Of a stretch of 64,000 nucleotides of DNA, positions 33,224 to 42,951 are shown in pieces. Each line of letters begins with the position of its first letter. Position 1 is the first letter of the stretch. The notes beneath the pieces were generated by a model. That model searched no databases. It had not been told where the DNA came from and was given only the letters and a program-made list of their open reading frames with translations. Both the position numbers and the translations under genes were made by a program. The DNA is taken from assembly GCF_036884655.1 (NCBI RefSeq), contig NC_088340.1:4241501-4305500 (forward strand), in the 5' to 3' direction. This DNA comes from Musa acuminata AAA Group (Eukaryota > Streptophyta > Magnoliopsida > Zingiberales > Musaceae).

Positions 33224-35216
33224 TTGTCATAATGCTATACAAAATTTAGGATCATTCTTTAGTGTAATTCCAATGATATAGAAACTCTGATTACTTATCA
33301 TCATAGCAGTCGTTTTAGTGAGAGATAAAACAACTTTACAAACTCAATAAATCCACAATGAAATGTCAACTTTTGATTAACATAATATTTGGTGCAGCAT
33401 ACTAATAAAAAAAATTGGTAACTTAAAAGAGCAGACAAAATGACTAAGAGAAGAAGAAAAAGAAGCAGAATGTAAAATTCTAGCAGCCAATCTCAGTTCT
33501 TTAAACATAGCTATGAGTCATATGGAAATTGCCTGTCTAAATTTTTCCTCACTCATTTTAGAATGGGTTACCAAAACTATGACAAGAGAGTGTCAAAAGC
33601 ATTGAGACACACACAAACAAAGCAGAGAGACAAACAAAAGAAGTGCCCCATGTTTCATTTAGTTTCCATTATTTCTTCACTTTAGAATGGGTTACCAAAA
33701 CTATTTTGCTACTCTATCAAGCATCAGCACAAATGCAAGAGTTTATGACTTTGGAGTGCTTCTATGACAATTAAACAAGAATGTTCTGTAAGATTTGAGG
33801 CTCATCATGGCTTGAGGCACAGGAAGATATGGTAGTGAATTGAGGTCCAGATCCTCAAATCAACAACTAGAGTGCACATGCATATGATGAGACAGATTAA
33901 AGATCACCATCTAGATATCAAAACTATTTTCAGCTTCAGCTCGATTTTTTTCTGAAGAACCTAAAGGTGGCAAATTTGGGGTAGAGAAAAACAGAAGACA
34001 GATCAGGATCAGCTGTCCGCGAAACACCGCAGATGGCCATTGGCAGGAGCAAAAGGGCATGCTGCGAGCGGACAGCTCAGCTGCATTCGAGAACACGTGG
34101 TCCGAATCATACTGCTTACATGGTGATATGCCAATAGTATGCTGGTGCAGGATAGCAAGGAAAGTCTTACAACATGAACACTTCTCATTGGAAACTTGAT
34201 GATGTCTATGACTCATGACAAGCAGCAAAGCTGGGATTATGGTCATTTACTTGTAAATCCACAATTGCACTAGTTCAAATTGAAGTAGTCTGAGCCCAAG
34301 ACTCTAGCAGCAAAGATACCCTATCTTGTCACCATCAGGATGATAAAATCACTGGAAAGATACAACATTGTTTGTCTCAGTGGAATGATGTGAAATTTGA
34401 ACTTGGAAGCTTTATGAGATTTGCTATATAAAAGGTTTCATCACAGAAATTGTCAACCATTTTGTGGCTCTCATAAACCCACTATATAGAAGGGTCAACA
34501 TGACCAGGGCCTCATATTAGATTTATGAAGTAACCAGATGATCCCCACTTTATGAAGAGAAATTTATTCATGTTACAGCAAGAATACAAAAGGACAAAAG
34601 AAAGATGCAGCATTTACATCTAAGGAAAAGGATCAGAATTAGCAACATACATACAACCAACAGAACAATCAGATCAACCGTTGTTGGAAGACTTGGTCAG
34701 GTTGTCGCTGAGGTGTACTGATTTATGGATGGAAAACCTAATGACACATAAACTCACCAAATGGTTTGACTTCATACCTCATAAAGTATGATAATGGTAA
34801 TGAGAAAAAAAAAGAACCTTTGATGGACAACGTGAGAGGCATCCACTGCAGCAAAGCAAAAGATGGATGGAAAATTGTCATTTGTATTCTGTGCAGATAA
34901 TGTCATAGATCCACGGGCACAAAAGGGAATCCTCTTACTAAAGTTAAGACATAGAGACCGCTGAAGACAGCATGACTGGGATTAAATCCTGACGTACAAA
35001 ATTGGTTCCCCTGCACTCCTTGCAGTCAAGTAAACCTTGAAAGCTGCTAGTCCTCACGAGCCTGCGAAGGCCTTGATGAATTGGACTTCAACTAATTTAT
35101 TGACATCTGGAGCTTAGGAAAAGGATCACCTCTGTGATATATCACCATAAAAAATTTGATGAACTCAAGATCTTAAAACATGCTGATCCAAATACCAGTC
35201 CTCAGCCAAGCTTCCA
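33089..35216. other. Intergenic: ERF 3' flank with (AT)29 and LPA66-like 3' flank
   Basis: (AT)29 lies at 33163-33220, within the likely ERF 3' UTR. A 24-bp exact direct repeat occurs at 33557-33580 and 33681-33704. The remainder is AT-rich and without a supported gene; the open frame at 33911-34246 (-) shows no domain. The right end is the 3' UTR of the PPR gene. Confidence 0.6.
33163..33220. repeat. (AT)29 microsatellite in the ERF 3' region
   Basis: 58 bases of pure AT dinucleotide starting 75 bases after the ERF stop codon. Confidence 0.95.
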
Positions 35217-37145
35217 TCACCAATAGTCATTACAAGAGCAAATACCATCCTCAAAATGGTGGAAGCGGCTCCGATCCCTCACGATTATTCTACGACCATA
35301 GACCTTTGAAATAAGCTTTATCGAGGAGTGGCAATCCCCACAAATGCGCAAGTTTTTCACGATATGCAATGTTGTCCCCGAGCTCGTGCTGATCAAACCA
35401 AAGGCAATAGCTATCTTCTCACTGTGGTAGAACAGTGTGCTCTCCTTCTTTTCCTCTTCGATGTTGAGCAAAACTTGCGCCGTGTCTGGTACATAACCTG
35501 CCTCCTGTAATTTGACAGCCATCTCTTCTAGCATCAAATAGATCTCCTTGGTTCGTGGATGGGTGTAATCTTCCACCACAAACTCATGAATCATGCCATC
35601 GATTGTAATCCAACTACATCCTGGATCTTTCCTTACTTCCAATTCCCTCATCGTTAGTCTCAGCTTAGCTACGGTATCCCACTCCCCTAAAGAGGCAAAA
35701 AGGTTTGAGAGGAGCACATATGAGTCACCGTGATGAGAGACGAGTTCCATGAGGCACTTTGCAGCACGCATTCCAATCTCGACATCGCCATGCTTTTTGC
35801 AAGCTGCTAGGAAGGCCTTATAAATTACATCATCTGGCTTCACAGGCATGTTAACTACAAGCTCCTCAGCCTCTTCAAGAAGCCCTGCACGACCGAGCAT
35901 ATCGACGATACACCCATAGTGCTCAATTCTAGGGCTTAGCCGATAGACGTTTACCATTCGGTTGAAGTACGACCGACCTTCATCCACCAAGCCCGCATGA
36001 CTACAAGCATTCAGAACTCCAATAAAAACAACATCTGATGGTACAACTCCAGCTTTCTCCATCCTCTGAAAATAATCCAGTGCTTCACTTGCCCGCCCGT
36101 GCAATGCAAGCCCACCAATCATCGCACTCCATGTGATTGGATTGCGCTTCGGTAGGCCTTCAAATACCTGAACAGCCTTGTCGATGTTTCCGCACTTGGA
36201 GTACATGTCAACTAGAGCCGATCCTAGAACATCATCCACCTCTATAACATTCTTTTCTGCATATGCATGGACCCATTCACCCAACTCAAGGGCACCTAGC
36301 CGTGAGATTGCAGGCAGAACGCTCACCAGAGTGACATAATTGTGTTTCACGCCTTCCAATTGCATCTTCCTGAAAACACAAATCGCCTCCTTAAAGTGAC
36401 CAGTCTGTGCAAACTTAGATATCATGCCATTCCAAGAGATCACACTTTTATTCGCCATTCTGTCGAACACTTGCCTCGCTTCTTCAACCATGCCAAGCCT
36501 AAAATATCCATCGATCACAATGTTATGCAGCACGACGCTGGATTCGCTCTCAGGAGACAGGGAACTCTTCTCGACCAACTTCCGAGCATCTTCCATGAAC
36601 CCACAACACGCGTACATCCTCACCGAATTGGTAAGGACAAACGCGTCATCGTCCCACCCCAACTTGATGACTTGTCCATGGACCTGCTTCCCTTCTCGGA
36701 TCGCTTCGGCGCGAGCGCAAGCCTTCAACACGGAAGGAAAGGTGTATCGGTTTGGTCGGGCGGTCTCGCAGAGGAGCATCCGGGAGAAGAGCAAAAGGGA
36801 CTCGGAGGGGTGGCCGCCGTCGCTCTCGGAGTAGGCCCGGATGAGGGTGTTCCAGGAGAAGCAGTTGGGCTCCGGCATTTGGTCGAACACCCGGCGGCCG
36901 TAACGAAGGTCGCGATGTTCCGAGAGGACGGAGGACCTGAGGACCTCGGCCGCGACGAGGGGGTCTCCCAAGAGGCCTGTTTTGATGGCCAGGGCGTGGA
37001 GTTGGTGGAGGTCTCGGAGGGTTTTGGAGGTCTTGAGAGAGGATACGAGGGAGGAGGGAGTGGAAGAGGGGCAAGTCGGAGGGGAGAGAAGAGGAAGGCA
37101 TGGCGAAGGGTTGAGCGACGTCGCGATGTTCGAGTTCAAGTTCAT
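35217..37145 (-). CDS. LPA66: DYW-type pentatricopeptide repeat protein, LPA66-like, 642 aa, one exon
   Basis: One intronless frame runs from ATG at 37145. The N-terminus is Ser/Pro/Leu-rich, suitable for organelle targeting. PLS-type PPR motifs run from about residue 55 to 470 (for example CFSWNTLIRAYSES, YTFPSVLKACARAEAIREGK, ISWNGMISKFAQTGHFKEA and ITWSAMIGGLALHGRASEA). The E/E+ region and a complete DYW deaminase-like domain follow: His574 and Glu576 in YHSEKIA, the Cys602-Cys605-His606 zinc ligands in CGDCHSS, and the terminal CSCNDYW. The sequence, especially NYVTLVSVLPAISRLGALE and VDDVLGSALVDMYSKCG, agrees with what I remember of Arabidopsis LPA66, a plastid factor needed for editing psbF RNA. 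Orthology is likely but not proven. The protein would act in C-to-U RNA editing in the chloroplast. Confidence 0.92.
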   Translation of the reverse strand: MNLNSNIATSLNPSPCLPLLSPPTCPSSTPSSLVSSLKTSKTLRDLHQLHALAIKTGLLGDPLVAAEVLRSSVLSEHRDLRYGRRVFDQMPEPNCFSWNTLIRAYSESDGGHPSESLLLFSRMLLCETARPNRYTFPSVLKACARAEAIREGKQVHGQVIKLGWDDDAFVLTNSVRMYACCGFMEDARKLVEKSSLSPESESSVVLHNIVIDGYFRLGMVEEARQVFDRMANKSVISWNGMISKFAQTGHFKEAICVFRKMQLEGVKHNYVTLVSVLPAISRLGALELGEWVHAYAEKNVIEVDDVLGSALVDMYSKCGNIDKAVQVFEGLPKRNPITWSAMIGGLALHGRASEALDYFQRMEKAGVVPSDVVFIGVLNACSHAGLVDEGRSYFNRMVNVYRLSPRIEHYGCIVDMLGRAGLLEEAEELVVNMPVKPDDVIYKAFLAACKKHGDVEIGMRAAKCLMELVSHHGDSYVLLSNLFASLGEWDTVAKLRLTMRELEVRKDPGCSWITIDGMIHEFVVEDYTHPRTKEIYLMLEEMAVKLQEAGYVPDTAQVLLNIEEEKKESTLFYHSEKIAIAFGLISTSSGTTLHIVKNLRICGDCHSSIKLISKVYGRRIIVRDRSRFHHFEDGICSCNDYW

Positions 37146-38402
37146 TCTGTGACCTCCTTAACGTACTCCATGGATTGAGCACGGAGTCGTGGGTGTCTAA
37201 TATATATGTGCCCAACTCACTCGATTTAAGCTCATAAAAATATGTGACTCTCCTATATTTTTATATTTTAACTAAAAAATAATATTGATCATTTTATTCA
37301 TTATAGGCTTCTCTTTTTTACATAATATTTGAAATAACTCTATCTATCTATCTATCTTTTTTTTTTCTTCCCTTTTCATATGGATTAGTCCATAAAGTTA
37401 ATATAGTGTTTTTACGCTGTATTATAGTGTTTTCAATAATATCAAAAAAATATTATAATAATATAATAAAAGGATGCTATTGGATATTCTGAAAAAGGGA
37501 TATTTTTCGAAAAAAGCAAAAAAAGAATATTCTGAAATTTACCGTAGATGATGACACTTGAACAGTTGTACCTCTCTTTTTACCTTAAATTATGGGCGCA
37601 GAATAATGGCCAGCGTTGGGTGGGTCCACAGTGGGCCCACCTTCTGTTGGCTCGTTCAACACATGCTTTCCCTTACCAAAATAAATATCTTTCGTACAGC
37701 ATCCGATGGCTTCTCCTTCACTCCACCGCTTTGCTTTCCGCTTTACTCGCCTCAGCGAACACTTCCAATTAGGTACTCCACAGACGACAAATAGCCACAT
37801 CAATGGGCCATGAAGCAAGACGGTCTTCTTCAAAGAAGAAGGTGAAGAAGACCGAGCTCTCCTACTACCCCAACGGAGGAAGAAGAAAAGATGAGATTGG
37901 CGTGAGTGGTTGAGGAAAGGAGGAATCATCAATAGACACAGGAGGAAAACGTGCAGCTCCCTAAAGTTTGGTCTTCACAAGAAGCTTGCCTTGTAAGTAA
38001 AGCCAGCATTGCTTGCGGCCTCGCTGGAAGATCACCATGACACCAAAAGCTGCCTTTTTTTTCTGCTGTTCTTCGAAGATGTTATTATGCCCAATGATCC
38101 AAGATGTCTTTAAGTAAGTTTAGGTTCAATTTGCTCATATCACTGCCAGGAATCAATTCTAGAGATGCTACAGATCTGTATCTTCAAGTTCAATACAGAG
38201 ATCAGCAGTTCCAACTGGCAAATAAGAACATTCCCCGACGAGGGAGTTCTTACAAAAATACAAGGTTACATCAACCAAGAAAAACCCAACGCTACCACCT
38301 CTCTTACTCTGATCGTCCTCTCGCTAAGAGGATGACGATGGAGGCTACAAGGACAAGTAGCGGATCTGACAACTGATCACCATAGTCGGATGGAGCTCTG
38401 TA
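37146..38402. other. Intergenic: upstream of the LPA66-like gene and JAZ 3' flank
   Basis: AT-rich near 37200-37540 with short poly-A and (CTAT)n runs, then mixed composition. 38100-38402 is probably the JAZ 3' UTR. The open frames at 37548-38376 have no recognisable domain. Confidence 0.6.
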
Positions 38403-39578
38403 TCAGTTGTGCCCAACACATCCATATGTCTGCCGCTTGCTACTCTCTGAGCTCTGCTCTGGCTGTGGAGTTTGCCGGCCTAGGTTGAGCCACGACTCTG
38501 GCTTGCCCTCCTCCATGGATGCAGAAGAACCATGTACTTGATATGGGGCCTTGGTGCTGATCCTGGAAGATGATGGCAAGGAGAAGAAAAACTTTAGCTT
38601 TCAGCTGCAGTAACGTCGTGTGGATCTATTTGGGAGTGTCGATTACACACCGGTCCTTCCTCTTCTCGAGGAATCGGTGGAGGGAGTTCCTTCTGGCTAT
38701 GGGCATGTCTGCAATCCATCAGAAGCAGCTACTGGTCAGTTGGGGGGGGGGGGGGGTGGGGCGCGGAAAGAGGAATTCATCACATCACTTTGCTGGCAAT
38801 AGATTACAATGACAGAGGAGTCGTTACCTGAAGCATTGGCCTTCGACAGGCTATCCGCAGGGGCTGGCGTCGCTGGACTTCCGCCGGACCGAGGGCCATC
38901 AGCTCTGGCAGTGGAGGAGTGATGGGTGGAAAAGCTGAGATTTTGGGGCGCAACGCTCTCTTTGGCCGCCTTCTGCATCAGATCCTCGGCCTTTTCGGCT
39001 GGGAAATCATCAAAAACCAGCACCTTTCCACCATAGAAGATCGTCAGTTGGCCCTTCTCCATCTTCCTGAAACCATGGTTGGAAGAATCAGATTAAGCTC
39101 CCTTGTCATCACATAAAAATCTGTAGCAGAGTCTTACTTGATATCTGAGGTCTTCTCGCCAGGTTCCTCCATGGCCAGAGCACCTGAATCAAGACCAGAC
39201 TTGTGGGGAAAGAGATCCATGGATTTCGGAGATGTTTGATCCTCTCCCGGCACATCCACCCCTGGCAACAGGCTCATGGTCGCCGGCGCCGGAGATTTAC
39301 CTGAAAGAAAAAGAAAGATCAGAGTAAATTTTATCTTCGTCAATTACTTGTTCAAAGAGCAAAACTGAAGAACATGTAGAACTGACAAATAAGGCGAAAA
39401 AAACAAAAGGCTTTTAGAGATCCAAAGCTCAAAAAATCTCACCTTTACCCTGTTGATCAAGAGCTTTAGGGGTCATCTCCAAGCCAAGGCCACCCAAGCC
39501 GCCCTTCTCCTTCAAGTACTGGCTCAACAGCCTGCACGTCTCATTGAAGTTGGACTTCTCTCCCTTGCTTCTTCCCAT
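38403..39578 (-). CDS. JAZ (TIFY family) jasmonate-signalling repressor, 5 exons, 251 aa
   Basis: Exons in transcript order are 39578-39443, 39300-39138, 39066-38828, 38708-38651 and 38562-38403, 756 bases with GT..AG joins. The N-terminus (MGRSKGEKSNFNETCRLLSQ) matches the JAZ1-like cryptic MYC-binding region. The TIFY core is TIFYGG at residues 108-113 within QLTIFYGGKVLVFDDFP, the part that binds NINJA and other JAZ proteins. The Jas motif at about 182-206 is PIARRNSLHRFLEKRKDR followed by ISTKAPY, the COI1/JA-Ile degron and MYC-binding helix. The intron that splits the Jas motif after the KRKD codons, conserved in many plant JAZ genes, is present. The degron begins MPIAR rather than the commoner LPIAR. 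Upstream are two G-boxes, typical MYC2 targets. JAZ proteins repress MYC factors in the nucleus until jasmonate triggers their turnover. Confidence 0.94.
38742..38756. repeat. G15 homopolymer (C15 in the transcript) in JAZ intron 3
   Basis: Fifteen G in a row on the plus strand, followed by T and more G. In the minus-strand pre-mRNA it is a C-tract lying 32-46 bases before the acceptor of exon 4, so it probably serves as part of the polypyrimidine tract. Its exact length may be uncertain. Confidence 0.9.
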
Positions 39579-39703
39579 CTTCCTCCTCCTCCGCCTCCTC
39601 TCTCCTCACCCTTCTCGAGCCTTTTGTTTTATAGAAATCGTGCGTTGGAATCGTCCATTGGGTGAGAGGGAAAGCGAGAGAACAGTGCGGCGGAGTCGAG
39701 AAT

Positions 39704-39709
39704 CACGTG
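39704..39709. promoter_or_regulatory. G-box (CACGTG), proximal
   Basis: CACGTG about 126 bases upstream of the JAZ start codon. G-boxes are the preferred sites of MYC2-type bHLH factors, the direct partners of JAZ proteins. Function is inferred from position. Confidence 0.7.
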
Positions 39710-39796
39710 TTCTTTTCGAAGTGGCTGAAGGAGGGAATTGATGGCGGAAGAAAGAAGGAAGAAGAAAAGAGAGAAGGGAATAATAAGACTTGGAAA

Positions 39797-39802
39797 CACG
39801 TG
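39797..39802. promoter_or_regulatory. G-box (CACGTG), distal
   Basis: A second CACGTG about 219 bases upstream of the JAZ start codon, 93 bases from the first. A pair of G-boxes this close fits jasmonate-inducible JAZ promoters. Confidence 0.7.
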
Positions 39803-40193
39803 ATGCCTTCGACAAACAACAAACGTCGGCCGCAGAGAAGACGACTGAGAGTGCAGCTGCTGTCACAGTAACACATGCAGTGGGCGTAATCCTCACAAGA
39901 CTACAAATTAAATATGATGCATTAAATTCTTCAGCAAATATGTTCAGCATTTACTATCTCCAACAAAAATTTGATGCCATTTATTTAACAGATGTTGGAT
40001 TCTCCGTGAAAATAATTTTTTTAAGCATAAGATATAATTTTTTTAATCAATTAAATAATATATTAAATACTTTTTTATTTTTATTATTTTTATTTTTATA
40101 TAAAAAAATTTATTTTATTTTCATGAACATCAACAAAGGAATTTATACTTTATTTTAATTATTCTTTTAAGGATTTAAGATGAATGTTATCAT

Positions 40194-40360
40194 GGTATGT
40201 AGTATCGAATGGTACCACTCGATACGGGCGATACGTACCGGTTCGACGACCGTCCGATACAGGTGCTATAGTATTACAGTAAAAAAAAATATATATAAAA
40301 CTATCGTATCGACCGAGCCAACCTCGAAACACCGGTATCGTACGGTATTGCATACATACC
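40194..40360. mobile_element. Possible small terminal-inverted-repeat element (MITE-like), 167 bp
   Basis: It begins ggtatgta and ends with the exact reverse complement tacatacc. Inside are many imperfectly inverted words of the form gtatcg/cgatac and accggt. It stands out as GC-richer than the AT-rich flanks. No coding capacity. A clear target duplication was not found, so the class is uncertain. A decayed sequence with similar words lies at 62490-63110. Confidence 0.45.
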
Positions 40361-41408
40361 TTTGAGGTAATTATATCTTGGTTCCTTATTTCTTAATCAA
40401 TATATATATATATATATATAATATTTATATTTTATTTTATCAATTACTAGCTAAAAATGAATAAAAAAATATATTCGAGCAAAATTATGAGATCGTAAAC
40501 GGAATGAGAGGAAAAAAAGAGAGAGATTGACTCGATCGTATCTTTTTATGGGAAGACAATGTTCCCCGTGAATGGGAGGGAGTTGATGGAGATCGATTAC
40601 CCGAGTCAACAACTCTGTCGCTTTGACTTCTAATCCATGAGACACGATTTCTTAGAGAAAATAAATAAATATAATAAACCTATAAAGTCAATATACAATA
40701 TATATTTTTAATCCATGTTTTCCACATCTTTATCGCCATGTCGTCACCCTATGGATAAACATGAAACACATCACAATCTCACTGTTGCATTTAATGTGTA
40801 CACGAATTCCGAGAAAGAATCTTAGGACAATAATTTTTATTTTTTCTATTTTTAGAATTCTTAATCTGAATGTAATTTACCGAATTACACTATCTTCCTT
40901 ATAAATGTTTAATGGAAAAAAAAGAAAACTCCCATAATCATACAAATAATTTCTTGAGTATAAGAGAGAGAGAGAGAAAACTCTCATAATCATACAAATA
41001 ATTTTCAAAAGATCTCTCTTTATAATTTTATATAAATAAAATTATTTACGTTAGCTAATATAATTAAAAATCATTTCAAATTAAAATAGAATTAAGTGAA
41101 CGTTAATGATAAATAAACTAAGGGAGGGAGAGAAGTATAACGCAACGTTTATTTTGAGTTTATTTTGAGTGGATAGAGGCTCGCCGTTGATGGTAGTGAC
41201 ATATACAATGAATTGATGATGGTTATCTTTGATGTGATTCGTCAAAAGGCATACTCGAATCAGATGCCTCACCAATAATTTTTTAGATTTATTTTTGTGG
41301 TTGAATAAATTTACGAGTATAGAAATATCATATAGAAATATCTTTGGAGTTCAAAGATAAATTCCAAAGATATGATAATATCAACTCCTATTAATCCAAG
41401 ATTTATAA

Positions 41409-41411
<3 letters not shown>

Positions 41412-41455
<44 letters not shown>
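41412..41455. repeat. (TA)22 microsatellite
   Basis: 44 bases of uninterrupted TA dinucleotide in intergenic AT-rich sequence. Confidence 0.95.
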
Positions 41456-41458
<3 letters not shown>

Positions 41459-42951
41459 TAATTTTTTTATATTATTAGTTACTAGAATCCTTCGCATCAT
41501 AATAGTTTTTTTTTTTTTTATCGGATCATCGATTTAACAAGGATATAATTCTAATTTTTCTATTCGAGGATTATAATAACAATGAACGATTGAAAACAAA
41601 TTAGGTTGTCATGTGCTATCAATTCTTAAATTTCAGTCTAAATCCAATTCAACTCCATCAATCCCCACAATCATGGAACCACCAATCTCTATCTTCATAT
41701 CTTCCCCAATATCTCACACTCGAGAGAGGACTGTGAGAGGCCACATCACCTTGCAACTTTCGAAGAAGACTAATGTGTGTATGGATGGAGAGAAGGGCCT
41801 CCTCATTAGGTGTATTTATCATACGTCCACATCTACATCTCATCTCCCAAACAAGCGTGACAAAACAGCATAAATATGTGAAATGTGCTCACCACCCAAA
41901 AACATGGCCTTTGGCTATGTGTTGTTTTCTCTTCCTACTATTTCATGAGCAAGCCATGTGGATTGCTACTCGAAGATTGTTGCCATGTCATTGTCCACGA
42001 ACAAAATTAGTATGAACACTTGGACCAAAGTCAACAAGAGTATGCGACATCAACATCATCTTGTGAAACTTGCGGCTCCAATTTAGGTGGATATCTTAAT
42101 CCAAATTCGGGGGGCCACTTTCGGGTACTCGTTCAAGAAAAATGATGAGATTGCAATTTATGCTATCACAAAGATACCATATATAAGTCCCACCACATAT
42201 AAATAATACAAAATAATAGAAAATTGGGTGTTTACGAAAAATGATATGATAAAAAGATCTTCGATTTTGGAGCATCCCATTCTAACATAATTCTACGATG
42301 AGTTATGTCATGTGATCTTCTTTTCATTTATTATTTTATGTTTATTTTACGAGATGCTAACCTCCGATTAAGCTTATGTATAATAATACAATATAATATA
42401 AAACTAAAATTCAGATTTAAATAAATGATGAACAATATAAAAAATGATCTAACTCTTTAACGAACTAATTATATATTAATCTATATAATTAATCATCTTT
42501 AAGTTACATTAAGATCCCTATACTACACAAGTCGGAGGTCAGATCACGAGAGATCTTCCCGTCGAATCTTAGTTGAAACAGAAGAAAATATTTCGGTAGG
42601 AAGAAGACACCGGAAGAAATAGGAGCAAGAATTACAAAGGGAATTGCATTTCATAGTTATCATCAAAATTATATCACTTTCCTTTCTCGTCACGGATCTT
42701 GTTTGATACAGCAATGTGCAGGACTGTTCTCTTGCAATGCTTCCCAGTGTAGATCTGGGAAGAACCCAACAAATGAGAGGTCACTTACCATTTCCAACAG
42801 TAGATGTTACACAGTGAGGCATTTGGATTGATCGAAATAGACAGCATAATAAAGGAGAAGAGTTGATAATGTTAATCTGAAGAGTATCTTCCGGTCTTTG
42901 CAGCTTCGGCAGGTTAAACAAAATTGATCTTCTTGGAGAACAAAAAAACTC

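Larger units (their letters stand above)
39579..42951. other. Intergenic: JAZ promoter, small inverted-repeat element, AT-rich sequence
   Basis: 39579-39860 is the JAZ 5' UTR and promoter with two G-boxes. 40194-40360 is a short terminal-inverted-repeat element. An (AT)n tract is at about 40402-40421 and a (TA)22 tract at 41412-41455. The remaining sequence is AT-rich with no supported gene; the 86-codon open frame at 41613-41873 shows no domain. 42660-42951 is probably the 3' UTR of the NDP kinase gene. Confidence 0.6.

Noticed and set aside
32193..33281. A 362-codon plus-strand frame covering the ERF gene
   Set aside because: It is out of frame with the AP2 domain, runs into the AT microsatellite and is Arg/Ser-rich; the 175-aa AP2 frame is the real gene.
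36342..37215. Open frames on both strands over the N-terminal part of the PPR gene
   Set aside because: They are shadows of the GC-rich PPR coding region, which has complete PPR, E and DYW domains.
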